Assembly: GCF_021018895.1 (NCBI RefSeq) | Contig: NC_079369.1 | Span: 8,315,694 to 8,379,693, forward strand | Length of the DNA stretch: 64,000 bases | Direction of reading: 5' to 3' | From: Seriola aureovittata | Lineage: Eukaryota > Chordata > Actinopteri > Carangiformes > Carangidae | Shown here: one piece after another, positions 1 through 11,870 of the stretch | Position numbering within the stretch: position 1 is the stretch's first letter | Layout of the letters: every line of letters starts with the position of its first letter | Position numbers and translations under genes: made by a program | Notes under the pieces: generated by a model | The model's database searches: none | Seen by the model: only the letters and a program-made list of their open reading frames with translations | What the model was told of the DNA's origin: nothing

Positions 1-2154
1 GTTAGAGTAAAGCTGTGTGATTTTATTTGAATACTTCATGCAACTGAATGAATTCAAATTTCTCAACCTATAAAAAAAAGTGACTATGCTAATGAAATGT
101 GCACACATACAGTACATGTTCCTGATATACAAATAGAGAACACCCCACAATCTCTGACGACAAGTTGAAACTAGATCAAACTGCATTTCGTACGATCTAC
201 AGCTTCATCAAAATTCCTTCTCTCACCAACAAACAATATTCTAATTAGATTGTGGTTCTGCTCCTAACACTGATTGAAAATCCTCCAGAGACCATCCAGC
301 CAGCTACTCTGTTATCTGGTGGACCAGTTATTTGGACACTCTTTCAGTCATTAAATCAACCTACCAAAAAGTCACAGTCATAGTCAGATAACCGACTAGT
401 TCAAGTCAGCCTTGAAAATACAGTCAGAGGCAATAGCAATGGAGCAGTCACATTTGAGCTGGTTTAAATGTCAGAAAGTGGCATGGTTTCACAAATTTTC
501 TTTATATATAAAATACATGACCTTCTGATTGCTACCATCAACACACACAGGCCAACACTAAGATAAAGAGGACCAAAAATATGTCACTCAGACGAAGATC
601 AAAGTAATTTTGGTGCAAGGACTGGACCTAAAAATACTGCAGTTGTACGAAAAGCTGTTAATGAATCATGTGAGAATCAGGAGGCGAAGGGAGGTGGGAA
701 AAAGTGAGGAGAGGTGAGAGGAGGAGAGGCAAGGAAAGCGGAGGACCCATTAGAAAGCAAAGTTGGCTCACTTTAAATAGGCCAGTGCCTGTCTGGCTGT
801 GAATAGGGTGACAATCAAATCTTTCATAGTCACGCTGGAGCCTTCTGACAGCTTTCCCAGCTTTCTGGTGATTCCACTGGCAAAACATACAGAAGACTCA
901 GCCATAAAAATAATTTATCTGTATTTATAGTCATACAGTGTCACTTTTTTAACATAAAGTCCCACTTTGTGTTTAAATAAACTCCCTTAACTAATTTCCA
1001 TCAAGATTTTTAACACTGCGGATATAATAAAAATCCATTCTTTATGAAATGAGTAATTGCCTTAAACGCCTTATAATACATCACACCCTCTTAAGGAAAG
1101 AGTGTATATGACTGATTACACCAAAAATGCAGTCTCTGCTGTCCCAACATAAGCAAGTAATGGTCTCCACTGACATTGGTTTAAGATAATTTAAAGAACA
1201 AAGACCAGCCCAAGACACTTAAATGGCAGTTAACTCCATTATATCAGCTCTGATGACGTCAATGGAACAGTAGGTCATCTTATTTTCTGTGGACCCAGCA
1301 GAGACCAGTCTATCAGCAAACAAGTATCCTGATGTTAAGGCATAATCTGGGACAATAGTCCACAATAATGACTTTAAATTTCTCTATTCAGTCCAGCACT
1401 AATAATGATACATACTAAAGCCCATTCAAGCTCATCCATCTTTAAATGCTCCAAAACTGCCAGATCTACTTCCTGAGGAGGCTCAGGTCCTTCAATCAAC
1501 CATCATCTAAACTGTGTTGTACTGGGAAGGAGGTGTCACAGCAAAGGACGCCAGCAGACTGAATAAACTTATGAAGTAGGCTGGTCTGTCATTTGATCCC
1601 AGCTGGTCACATGACATGTTAGCGAAGCTTAAGGGCACCTTTAGCGACAGACTTATTCCACCCTGGTGTGTAATGGAGTGATACAGGAGATCATTCGTGC
1701 CAGGTGCTATCAGACTTTTCAGTTCATCTGCTTCTAATGCATCTACTTTGCTCTTTGCACGTTAGAATATTGACTGTATCTTGACATTATCAATCTTCAG
1801 CACTTTATGCCTTTAACTGTACCATATTTATAAATGGATCATCAGTCAATATCACCACTTATCCATTCATTAATGTTTCTGCTTATTCATCTCAGCCACT
1901 GTGTTCATGTATCTGTTAACATTTGTATTTTAATGTATCTTGCTGCTATTTAACTTCAGTCCAGTGATTATTAAATTCATCCATCCATCCATCCATGCAT
2001 CTATCCGATCCACTGGTATGTGTGCTTTAAATATCAATTTACTGTATACAACCTCAGCAAACATTTGTAAAGGTTTAGATAAAGTCATTGTTTCGTATTC
2101 TATGTCTTGCCCATCTTAACAGTCATGGTTCATGTCAAACTAAGCCTGTGGTAC
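1..2154. other. Non-coding DNA inside polrmt, after exon 5
   Basis: This stretch lies 3' of polrmt exon 5 on the minus strand, so it should be the following intron. I looked for the next conserved polrmt segment on the minus strand and did not see it. The DNA is AT-rich and holds a decayed LINE piece (separate entry) and a short ATCC-type run near 1980-2005. The open frame at 658-888 has no recognisable protein character and no good splice sites. Confidence 0.6.
1458..1740 (+). repeat. Degenerate LINE fragment (3' end of reverse transcriptase ORF)
   Basis: Plus-strand conceptual translation shows broken but recognisable blocks from the C-terminal end of a fish non-LTR retrotransposon ORF. 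They include YFLRRLRSFN near 1467, a TAKDASRLNKLMK-like block near 1540, and a YRRSFVPGAIRLF-like block near 1683. Stops and frame changes separate them, so it is a dead, 5'-truncated copy. I place it in the Rex/L2-like group by feel of the motifs only; a repeat-library search would fix the family. Confidence 0.6.
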
Positions 2155-2341
2155 CTTTGTGTAGAAGTCCTTAACAAGCGATGAAGAACACTGGCTTGTG
2201 GTCAGGTTGAAGCAGGGCTGGTAGTCGGGCTGGATGACACGTATGGCCTTCAGCACCATGTCTCTCTCATCTTGTTCGAACACACACTGAGCGAACAGAT
2301 CATCCACAGACAGACCATCCTCGTCCATCTGGCTCAGGCAC
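2155..2341 (-). CDS. polrmt: polrmt exon 5 (mitochondrial RNA polymerase)
   Basis: This 187 bp exon on the minus strand has an AG acceptor immediately above 2341 and a GT donor (GTACC) immediately below 2155. It starts with one base that completes the Arg codon left open by exon 4, then encodes 62 residues from CLSQMDEDGLSV to LVKDFYTK and ends in phase 0. The block corresponds to the human POLRMT stretch starting CLEQM and continuing through a leucine-rich helix to the KLLRDVY-like end, just after the PPR repeats. It is the last polrmt exon I can identify; the catalytic polymerase exons must lie left of the window. Confidence 0.9.
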
Positions 2342-5036
2342 CTGGATAAACAGGGACATGCAGTCAGTGTATCAGGTTTTGATGCAATACCGTGACATAT
2401 GTTATGTCTTAACACTTGGGCACTTACTGCATTATACTATGTGATACTTGCAGTGGGCAAAGCAGAAAAGGCCAATCCTATGTTATTCTTTCAAGTGTTT
2501 TAATATTTGTGTACTGGTAACAGACAAAGATGGCTTGTTTCATATGAAGCCATTCAAGGTCGCTTTGCTCCTAACTTATTGTAACTCAGCTTGTTGCAGT
2601 GAGAAATAAAAAAGCAGCTGTTTCCCTGAAATAAACAACCGTGCAGCAATACACATCAACATTGTCACAAAGAAGTTAACTCCTTCCATTTTTACATTAT
2701 TTTTTCTACAAAATATCATAAAAACACAGTTTAGCAGCCAGCTTGAGGTCCTTCTCACCAGCACATGTGTAGAGTGTGTAATGACTGGCTAAAACAACTG
2801 GAATAACTAATAACTATTAAAATATAATGTTCTAATACTTAGGCTAGGGTATTAGTCCACAAGATTAAGAAAACATAACACAACCGATTCTCTTTAGAAA
2901 GTCCTTACAATACCTCTCCTTTCCATTAGGATCGCTATATACTTGTTCAGGTTTAATGTTAAAAATACCGACCCATCAGATGACACAAGAGGTAGATTTT
3001 CATTCATGTGGGAGATTATAGTTATTATAGTGGAACAGACTTTGGGGTCATCTGATCACAAGCTCAAAGTTCACAACCTTCTGACCTGCCTGATGATGTG
3101 GGAATGGGACTAAGATAATCATATAACTGTCTGAGCCGCTGATTACTTCAGCTTTCAAAAATAAAAAATAAAACTCCCGAGTGTGTGGGGTCATTGCATA
3201 TGTCTCCCCCACCCTGATCGACAGTTACAGAATATCAATTTAAGTATTTGAATTGATAGGCTTATCCGTCAAACTCAAAGTACAAGTTTGATCCAGAGGC
3301 AGATGGGCGCTGACGACATCAGTGAAATGTTTATTTAAACAGAATCTCCTAGAGATCTCCTAGGGAGAGCACAGTCTCCATGACTGGACTGCAGAATGCA
3401 GATAATGCCAACGTGCAACCAGTCTCAGAAATACAAATGAGAGGTGTAATAACATGATTATTCCATAACTCAGTTTAATATATAATACTTAGGAAGGGCA
3501 GTGAGTAAATATTTTCAGCCTGGTGGATCTTTATTCTTCCCCAATTAGTGGGATCTGGGGGCTAAAATTATAATTATTTGTATAAATTATTTCATGTATT
3601 TTGGTATGTAATGTTATCAAGCTGTACACTGATGTATTCTTCTATTCCATAAATTGGGCCTATTAGTATTTTTTGCAAAGTCTAACATAAAGGTTTTTGT
3701 TCGTGCTCCCCCAAACAAAAATGTTGTGTCCTACAAATTATACAAATGCAATGTCTGGCAACAAAGTAAGAAACTATATAATTCTAGAGATTTCACACAC
3801 ACTGCTTCATTGCATGACGGCTTAATTGGATGACTAAATGTCACCGTAGTACTGCATGATATTTGTATGACCTACAGTGTACACTATGCAGTATTTGTTA
3901 TATGTGAAATTACAGCTATTGTATGTCTACATGGCAGAAAGCTTGTTAGTGTCATGCACACTTTGTGGTCTAAAGCCCCTGCCTAACAGACTGATGAGCT
4001 TAAAGAGCCCGTTTGGTTACACTGCTCTCTAGAGGATAACAACAGAACTACATAGGCTAAGCCAAGAGACAGAAGTGAGGAAAACCCATTTATCATCGAC
4101 CAGAGAGGATGAGCGAGCTTCACCCTGCACACCTTTTCCTCAAGACAATTATAAATAACAGAACACTAATTACCATCTGGAGGAAACCCTGGCTCAGCAA
4201 CCTTTACCGACTTAATCAAATCACAAGTGAGCAGGGCTCAGCAAATGAATGAATGAATAAAACAAAAGACCCACTGTAATAAAAGACACAAGCCATATGC
4301 CTACTGTTTAAAATTATGTAGTGTACGTTTGGAAATATTTCTAAAGCAAACCAAAGAGGTCAAATTTTTGAGTATTTTCACTCATGGCTCGGGTCTCTTG
4401 TGATGCAATGTGCATTTTTTGTCTGAGTAAATGAGAGAGTCTTGAACAAAGACAGGATTATTCTGGGTGCTAGCAGTGTGGTCCAAAGGAACAAAGAGGG
4501 CAGAGAGGTTGAACGATGGAGCATAATCAGCCTGGTGACTGCCCTGCTGCACCCTAGAGAGCAAAGAGCTCTGGAGGACACAGCACTTACAAAGGGAAAC
4601 TTAAAGGGATATGTGTGCGTGAGTCAGTGTGTGCATGTGTGTGTGTGAGAGAGAGAGACAGAAGAGAGGGGAACAGATTGGTACATTGAGGGCAAGGATG
4701 CTGCAGGGGAGACTTCAGAGGCGAGAGTGATATTAGGAAAGTACGACAGTACTGAGACAACACAGTAAAGATAAGAACTGGCAGACAACAAACAAATGAG
4801 TGACAGAGAAAATGATGACAGTGAGGTGGGTAAGAGAAAAGAGAGGCTGCTTGGCCAGAGACTGAGCAGGAGTGCACCACTGCAGAACAACAATGTCATA
4901 TGAGCATCAGCTTACAGAGATCGATGGACCAACCAGAAACCTACCACCGACCCTACTGCCCTGCCACCTGTCCCGCTATTGGACCATGTCGCATAGGGTG
5001 ATGTCACTGAGGTCCAGGAGGAACTTATGTGTGTGG

Positions 5037-5037
<1 letters not shown>

Positions 5038-5107
<70 letters not shown>
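5038..5107. repeat. (GT)n microsatellite, about 70 bp
   Basis: This is an uninterrupted alternating GT tract of roughly 35 units inside polrmt intron 4. It creates artificial Cys-Val or Thr-His frames on the two strands. A tract this long and pure is expected to be polymorphic. Confidence 0.97.
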
Positions 5108-5108
<1 letters not shown>

Positions 5109-5542
5109 CCTTTGTGTAACAGCACTTAATGTGACTGATGGTGATGAAGCCGTCAAACAACTAATCAAGCCAGTGGTGACATGGGGGGAAGTTATGATAT
5201 ATGATAGTGGGGTATTTTGCATGGTGTGATTAGAAACTAGCTGTGCCCAAAGTGACAGCCTGCCTTCATCAGAGGACATAGCTTATTAAGGTCAAACCTA
5301 GAGCAATGATGGTTGTGGCCTGAAGCTGTGCCCCCTTTCCAAAAGAGAAGGTAAAAAGTCAAAAAATCCAAAACTAATGGTGAATTCAGGAAGCTCTTGT
5401 TAAGTCATACATTCTGAAAAGGTCTACTGAGACAAAGTTTTTGCAAATTGTCCAAGTGAGATAAAAACACAGTCCAGTTTCCTATAAGTTCTGACATTTT
5501 TCACAACTGGCAGACAATGTAACAAGTTAATAGTAAATATTA

Positions 5543-5830
5543 GAGCCTAACGGATACTGAATTTTTGAGGGTGGTATGGATATGGATATGAATATTTGAG
5601 AGTTAAAAATACTGATTGGTAAATTATATATCTGGTGACCATTTTCTTAAACATGCAAACATCCAAAGGCTTGCAGGTTAGGTGATTTGGTGACTCTAAA
5701 TTGCCTGCAGGTGTGAATGGTTGTTGGTCTACGTGTTAGCCCTGTGGTAGACTGGTGGCCTATCCAGGGTGTACCCCGCCCTCGCCCAATGTCAACTGGG
5801 ATTGGCTCCGCCCCTGGAGTTATATGACTG
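5543..5830. repeat. Teleost interspersed repeat (SINE/LINE-tail type)
   Basis: The segment near 5690-5825, with phrases such as GACTCTAAATTGCCTGCAGG and CCAGGGTGTACCCCGCC, is one I recognise as a very common repeat in percomorph genomes. It is often annotated as the 3' part of an L2-like LINE or a SINE tail. The preceding 5543-5640 block, with its ATACTGATTTTTGAGG-like sequence, resembles another widespread fish repeat. Boundaries are approximate. Confidence 0.55.
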
Positions 5831-7277
5831 ATGACCACCTGAACACTTGCCTAGTATTTACTGTACAATGTATTCTACTCACATTTATGGATATTTCTGT
5901 ATGAAAACAAACTGTGCCCTGTAATTTTTCCTGATATAATAAGTCCAGACTAATGTCAGGCCCAACGGAAGAAAAAAGGAGAATTCAATATGAGTTCTGC
6001 CACTGCCTGGGCAGCGGGCCAACTGATTGTATAGGCTGCCATCGAACAGGCATACACACTGTGACACATGTAGTCTTGTGCTGAGGCTGTGAGCTGTGCA
6101 CAGCGGGGTTACGTGTGCAGAATGTCATGTAATAAATCTAAATGTGGAGCTGACACATAGTCAGTGACATAACAACGTGATTAATAATACTTAACAGTGA
6201 TTTGTCAGGATGACCTAGTTACTGCAGAGACATAACTGGGCTATTAGTTTCCAAGGATGTCCTTGATGAAAAAAGTTGCCAAAACTTGCCAAAAGTTGTC
6301 TGTGCAAAAAGAAATCAAATACACCACAATGCACAGTCAGAGGTTTTCTGCTGTCTTGTAACAATTTAATTAGTCTAACACAACTTCATAAACTCTGAGT
6401 CAGCAAGCTGCCACAACCAAAACAATTTTAACTGGCCTTGTGAAAGGAACAATAATTACTAAAGAAGTTTCCACAGCTAAAATTTTTTTTAAAGGCACAA
6501 TCATGTCATGCTAGATTGCCATGGAAACATTATCAGCAATTAAGGCAAAGAACAGGAAATTGTCAGTAATACTGGTAGCTGTCAACTTAAGAAGAGACAG
6601 GAGAGACACTGAACACTGATACTGTCTAGCACTCTTAATAATACACAATACATAAGAAAAATGCATAAGTTGGTGGAACTTTAATCATTCCTGTGCAAAA
6701 CTAACTGTGGCCAACATAATTTGGAAGGAGCATACATATGTGAGAAGCCTTGATTTACTTATTAAGCAGATCTGAAAATGATGATACAGTCAATCCCCAC
6801 ACACTGTTGAGCTGATATACAGCACCTGTTGCATCTTAGGTCCCATTGTTGTCTGACATTGTTGTGGTTGCAAAACTGAGATGCTGAGGTATATATTGTT
6901 TTGATTTTTAAAGTAAAAGATTTCTGTAAACATTGTGCAGTAAACAGGCTGAATATTAGCAACACTAATAACTTTATATCAGGATAAAAAAAGTCATTAA
7001 CAGACAGTCACAGCTACAGCCATAAATAAATAGTTCATGTCAGAGCGAAAGGGACATTGGAAAAGTTGTTGCAGAAAAAAGAAAACCACGAGGATAGCAT
7101 GACACCTGCTGGTGAGTCTGTGCATCACTACCCTGCCCTCTTATTTAAAGTCTTTATACCCCTCCTGTTCAATATCACATGATACTGAACAAATGTGTTT
7201 ACATGTCAAATGAATGTAATCACAAACACAGCTCTTCGTGATCCTTGTTCATGGGTAGTGTGTATGTGTGCACATAC

Positions 7278-7411
7278 CTAGTGATGACTTTTGGGGAGCA
7301 TTTGGGATTGCGGCCCATACACTCCAGAGCAGCACAGTAGGAGCCCAGATTTGGCTTCAGACCAGCCTCTTCTAGCAGAATAAACATGCGACCAATCTGG
7401 TGTAATGTGCC
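7278..7411 (-). CDS. polrmt: polrmt exon 4
   Basis: This 134 bp exon on the minus strand is bounded by a TAG acceptor above 7411 and a GTATGTG donor below 7278. It opens in phase 0 after exon 3 and encodes GTLHQIGRMFILLEEAGLKP and then a GSYCAALECMGR stretch, leaving two bases (AG) of an Arg codon completed by exon 5. It lines up with the human POLRMT PPR segment containing DAGLTPDLLSYAAALQCMGR, so it encodes part of the pentatricopeptide-repeat domain. The correct reading frame has no Met start, which is why a longer open frame in another register can mislead here. Confidence 0.92.
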
Positions 7412-7942
7412 CTACAGACAGAGACACGCGGAAAAGGCCATTAAACTTTGCCAGCAAGTACACTTAACACCAATGTTAACAAATAAATTACTCTCCAAAC
7501 CCTGCCATCTGCATATGACCTTGGCTAGGTATTTATAATATGTTACTTACACACTCTCCAACAGTTTTTGTCATTCATTAGACCATTAATAAGAATAGTA
7601 ACAATGTAATCTAGAGATTTCAATTGACTTGTCATCTTTCACTAGATATTTTGAAACATCTTTAAAAAATTTGCCAACGTGACCATAAACTTTTTTTAAA
7701 TAAAACATTCTGACAGGAAAATGTAAATAATAAAAGTAGCTGCTTCAGTCTCAGGGTTGTGGTAATGTGCATTCTGGATCACTGTTAAACTGTCATTTGT
7801 GACCTCACTGAAGAAGTGATGCAGTTTAAGGGCTGTGTAAGAGTTATTTTCAAAAATCAGTCAAAATGTATAACAAATCAAAAAAATCAAAATCAAATTC
7901 AATTCCACAAAGGGCTCAGTTTTCAAACACTTTTGAACTCAC
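7412..7942. other. polrmt intron 3
   Basis: This 531 bp intron has consensus ends on the minus strand (GTGAGT donor, CTGTAG acceptor). It is AT-rich, and I see no further feature in it. Confidence 0.85.
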
Positions 7943-8811
7943 CCTCTTGGCCCACACCCTCATCATGATGTTGTAGACACTTGTCTTCAGATGTTTACGT
8001 CGACTCATTACTCTGTGCTGACTGAGCAGGAAACAGTGTGCCCTGTCAATCTCCCCTGCAAACACACACGCCTCCAGGTAGGAGCAGATGCTCAGCAGGA
8101 TGTCCCCACAAGCAGTTACTTCACTGTCCGCCTGTAGGCGCTCTGGGTTATGAGAAGAAGTCCACTGGTTCACCTGCTGATTGAGCCTCCTCTCCCATTT
8201 TTCTATATCAGCCAGCTCATTAGCCATGTTCTGAGCATCGCTGACAGTCTGCTTTTGTCCCGTTTCACTGAGAGGCTGATTTATAGAATCCTTCCGCTTC
8301 CGTTTAGAGACTTCGTGTGACACGGCTGCTGCAGCAGAAGCAGCAGTGGAAGCAGCTGTTGAAGAAGCTGCAGCGCGCATTTCCTCAGATAATGTCATGG
8401 ACCGTCTAATCGTCTTAATCACAGGTATATTCATTTTAGCTTTGGTAGATATAGTTTTTTTTGTTGTGCCTTGGAGCAACTGGGAGCTGCTTTTGCTACC
8501 TTTAGATTTGTTCATTTGTTTCTCCTTGATATTTTTCTGAATTTTCTGCTGGATATGCTGCTGTTTCTTGAGTTTGTTTTTCTTCTCCTCAGTTAATTTT
8601 TCCATCCAGCGACTTGGTTGTGATTCAAAGGCTCCTTTAACAACAGTCTGTCCTGATTTAGGAATGTCAGTTTTCTCCTGAGACATGTTTTTGGGACCCC
8701 TTCCAGATGATACCCCTCTTCCAGCAGAAGGGGCTTTAACAAATTGCACTTTAGCATGTTGGACATCTAGAACAATGTCAGTTTGGAGTTGCTGGATCCT
8801 GGCCTCAATCA
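7943..8811 (-). CDS. polrmt: polrmt exon 3 (N-terminal extension and start of PPR domain)
   Basis: This is the largest polrmt exon seen, 869 bp. The acceptor is the CTCTCAG just above 8811 and the donor is GTGAGT just below 7943. It begins TG, completing a Val codon with the last G of exon 2, and continues IEARIQQLQTDIV, matching the human LLEVLEARVRQLQAE helix. The middle is very basic and low in complexity (Lys/Gln-rich, then a Ser/Thr/Ala run). The last third (from about EKWERRLNQQ to YNIMMRVWAKR) matches the first PPR helices of human POLRMT. An ATG is not needed at its 5' end because it is an internal exon. Its length and the poly-Ala/Ser linker differ from mammals, as expected for this fast-evolving N-terminal extension. 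Confidence 0.93.
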
Positions 8812-9139
8812 CTGAGAGGGAGAAATAATAGAAGGCATCTAATGTGTGTAAAGAAAATTACTGACCAGCTTTTTTTCTGCATAAAACACCTAAACACAGA
8901 CAGCACTGCAGGCTACTGAACTCCGATATCTCAAAGGCTGGCAGCATATCTGACACGAGTCTAAACAAAAGCAGTTCAGGCTGGAAAAATATAGAAAAGA
9001 AGACCTGTCACAGAACTCTTGATATACCAGTATTTGGTATGACATTGTAATAATTCATTACATGCTATTTGGCATTATGTTGTACTGGGAGTTAGAAATG
9101 TGGCAGCATGACCACCTGCTGCGCTCTACAACAACATAC
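8812..9139. other. polrmt intron 2
   Basis: This 328 bp intron lies between exons 2 and 3 and has a GTATGT donor and CTCTCAG acceptor on the minus strand. No other feature was seen. Confidence 0.85.
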
Positions 9140-9238
9140 CGTCTAACAGCTGAGACTGTTCCAGTACACGTTTCCTTGCACACTCTGTCTTTGGGAGTAC
9201 AGATGAAACATTTCTTCTTTGTAGCTGGAGAGGTGTCT
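9140..9238 (-). CDS. polrmt: polrmt exon 2
   Basis: This 99 bp exon is bounded on the minus strand by a TTTTTTCAG acceptor above 9238 and a GTATGT donor below 9140. Joined to the phase-1 end of exon 1 it reads E-TPLQLQRRNVSSV and then VLEQSQLLD, and it hands one G to exon 3 to give the LLDVIEARIQQLQ helix seen in all vertebrate POLRMT. Another frame through the same exon (CFFRDTSPATKKKC) is also open, but it does not join either neighbour in phase, so it is rejected. The exon encodes the linker between the mitochondrial presequence and the N-terminal helix. Confidence 0.88.
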
Positions 9239-9934
9239 CTGAAAAAACAAAAACAGCTGTCCACCATTAACATGCCTCCATTCCCTAAGCAATATGATGG
9301 CATTCAAAAGCTTAGGCTTGGCTTTTGACTCTTACTACATGCTGTACATTGAAAAGGCTGTGATGCTGCTGATAGTAATGGTGCTAACAACTAATAACAA
9401 TGGTAGTAAAATGCTTTGCTTAATGCTTGCAGTTAAAACAAAACAAAACAAATGCCTGTTACATCACATTAATTGAATTAATCGCAGACACAGGAGGAGC
9501 ATCTGATGGTTCAGTGTCTTGCTCAAGGACGAGGAGGAGCTGGGAACCGTCAAACTTTTGGTTGACCAGCTGATAAGGTCTTCAGCAATATTAGAGACAG
9601 TTATTAGTTTAAAGTCATTACACGGACCAAATACATCTTAAAAGACACGTCTGAGTAGTTTACTCGCTGTGTGAAAAAAAAAACATGTCCAACAACCATA
9701 CCTCCTCAGGCTAGACTCAATAACAGATTATTTTACCTTACTCTAAGATGAGCTAACCTTGCTGTTTGCTCGTCTAACATGACACGAACTATGCAGAAAG
9801 CCCTGGGTTGAATTAGCACGGAGGTACATTAACATTTAACACAAATCCTCGACGAATGGGGCAAACCTGTCCATCACGCTGCAGCCACACAGGTTATGAT
9901 ATATCAGTCTGAGACAGAGTATCCTTCGACTCAC
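9239..9934. other. polrmt intron 1
   Basis: This is a 696 bp first intron with a GTGAGT donor. It is AT-rich, including a short CAAAA-type run near 9437-9450. I see no gene in it. Confidence 0.85.
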
Positions 9935-10076
9935 CTGATATTCTTCTGACTGCGCCGTTTCTTGTCGACACACACATCCGACAGCAGTCCGCAAAAGACA
10001 CACGAAGAGCACACTTTTCAAATAAACTGCGACGACGCAGACATTTGGCGAAGGCACACACTCTAAGATATGACAT
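9935..10076 (-). CDS. polrmt: polrmt exon 1: DNA-directed RNA polymerase, mitochondrial, start and targeting peptide
   Basis: POLRMT is the single-subunit, T7-like RNA polymerase that transcribes the mitochondrial genome and makes primers for its replication, working with TFAM and TFB2M in the matrix. This exon supplies the start codon (10076-10074) and 47 codons beginning MSYLRVCAFAKCLRRRSLFE. That N-terminus is rich in Arg, Lys and Ser and lacks acidic residues until residue 20, as expected of a mitochondrial presequence. It ends in phase 1 at a CAG|GTGAGT donor. A start eight bases upstream (MSTCHILEC) is in a different frame that does not splice correctly to exon 2, so 10076 is preferred. 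The five exons seen total 1431 bp with consistent phases; the gene continues to the left, off the window. It is head to head with fgf22, as in human 19p13.3. Confidence 0.9.
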
Positions 10077-10113
10077 GTTGACATGTAATAACCGCGTTAC
10101 TTCTTAACACTGG

Positions 10114-10125
10114 GCAGCCATCTTA
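10114..10125 (-). promoter_or_regulatory. YY1-type motif in the polrmt promoter/5' leader
   Basis: On the minus strand the sequence reads TAAGATGGCTGC, a good match to the AAGATGGC core bound by YY1, centred about 43 bp upstream of the polrmt start codon. YY1 sites near the transcription start are common in nuclear genes for mitochondrial proteins. The motif is seen directly; binding is inferred. Confidence 0.5.
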
Positions 10126-11828
10126 AAAAAAGACCAAGCTAATCGCTACGAGAGGTAATCGCTGTTTTCAAGGCATTGTTAGAAGATCGCAGACAAATCG
10201 AGTGAGGCTTTCGGCTTTTGTCTGTCTATAACACCTTGCAAATGTTGCTTTGACTGGATTCAGGACATAATTAGAGCTATTCAAAGAGCTAGCAGTAATT
10301 ACACAAAACGTTTTAGTTGTTACACATATTATGTTGAACTTATTAATGTTTTTTTTTTTTCTTGTTTCAGTATCTTGTAGGCAGAACTTCATATATTTAT
10401 TGCTCAATATTTGTAAGCAAACGTTTCTCTTTTCCTTTGTATCTTTCCAGTTACTGAAGTAAAATATTCATATGTAACAGTAGTTTAAAATGCATAGTGA
10501 ATTGTATTTGGCCTACAGGTGGCAGTCTCACCACAGCCAACCAAGTAGGACTAGAGGTCAAACAGGAGGCCAAGGTGAAAATTAGTGTCTTTTGTATCAC
10601 ATTTTGAAATTAGTGTTAAAATCTATGTCATTTTGCACATCATGGTCAAATGTTGGCTCATGCAAATTTAAAGTAAATGGCAGTCTATATAGTTAAGTTT
10701 AGAAAGGAAATGAATACTAAGCAGGAAAGGTTGTAATAATTTTGCATAAAAATCTTCGAAAACTTAATGAATGATAATATAAATGAAAAGTGAAAAACAC
10801 AGTGTTTCTGTCATCTTTTCACCTAAAACACCATGACAATCTTGGCAGCCATGTGTATGTTGTCTCAGGACTTGTACAGCATATAGAGTTTTTGTAGCGA
10901 TTATTTGCCTTTTTAAATTTCTTATTACTTGAGGGAATGAAAACACTGCATGCGAGGTTATGATGTACGTGGTTGTAATGTAATCTGAAGCTGGTTGTAT
11001 ACACATGCAACCTGCTCTCCTGCTGACTTGACCTAAGCACTTGTTACAACCTGGGGGAAAAAAATGATTGTCTTCTTTTTCTCTTCGACTTTTGAAGTCC
11101 AAACATCATACAGTTTAAATCAAGTGTGACTCAGCTCCAAATTGTCAGTAAAACTGAATTGATCTCATTCACATCCTGGTTACTTTCTGACCCCAAGCAG
11201 TGTCAGCCTCCCCTTGTCATGCATCCATAAAGCATTCTTAAACACTTTAGCAGCCCTTTGTGTCTCGGCATGCTGGAGGTTAACACAAGCACTACTTGAC
11301 AGAGACAGAGAGAGAGAGTGAAAGAGAGAGAGAGAAGACAGAGAGAGAAGGGGGGGGGGGCAGAGAGGGAAATGAGGTCCAGGCAGTACATCTTTTCTCA
11401 GTGGAGGCAGTGGCTGAGAGCACAGCGGTGGGTGTCTGCTGCTGAGCTGTAGGTGAGGATCAGGAGGTGTTTGTTGCCACGGTTCACGAGCAGGGCCCCT
11501 TGACAGCCTCGTTTGATGTGGTTGGCCCCTGTCGGCGGCTGGCTCTTTGCGCTGGTGTGACAGTCATTGCCGGGTGAGTGACTGTCAATGCCCCGACCGA
11601 CAAAAGAGGAGAAGACAGGCATTCATGGGGCCTGATAATGGCCAGGCCAGGACAAGGCTGCCATTCTCATACACTTTGATCATGTGGATTCTTTTGCACA
11701 CCTTTGTAGGGGCTCCCTATTTGTTTAACAGATGGAGAGAGGGCTGTTTTTGAAACTGCTTCACCTGGCCAGGGAAACTTGATGGAGATACTTCTCCGTG
11801 TGATGCTTGTGCTGGTAAATGCCTTTGG

Positions 11829-11830
<2 letters not shown>

Positions 11831-11869
<39 letters not shown>
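11831..11869. repeat. (GT)n microsatellite
   Basis: This is an uninterrupted TG/GT tract of about 39 bp in the polrmt-fgf22 intergenic region. Confidence 0.95.

Positions 11870-11870
<1 letters not shown>

Larger units (their letters stand above)
2342..7277. other. polrmt intron 4 (4.9 kb)
   Basis: This is a long intron between coding exons 4 and 5. It contains a (GT)n microsatellite, a fish interspersed repeat near 5.55-5.83 kb and otherwise AT-rich unique-looking DNA. Open frames in it (for example 4378-4899 on both strands) are low-complexity or lack splice context, and I do not regard them as coding. Confidence 0.75.

Noticed and set aside
4872..5279. Several overlapping frames around 5 kb
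   Set aside because: All depend on the (GT)n tract in polrmt intron 4 and lack splice sites or protein-like composition.
7278..7463. 61-residue minus-strand frame overlapping polrmt exon 4
   Set aside because: It is a different register from the one that joins exons 3 and 5; only the latter matches the PPR sequence.
9058..9303. Minus-strand frame CFFRDTSPATKKKC through polrmt exon 2
   Set aside because: It does not join exon 1 or exon 3 in phase; the other frame gives the conserved LLDVIEARIQQLQ helix.
9836..10084. Alternative polrmt start at 10084 (MSTCHILEC)
   Set aside because: The frame does not connect to exon 2 at the GTGAGT donor; the start at 10076 does and gives a typical presequence.
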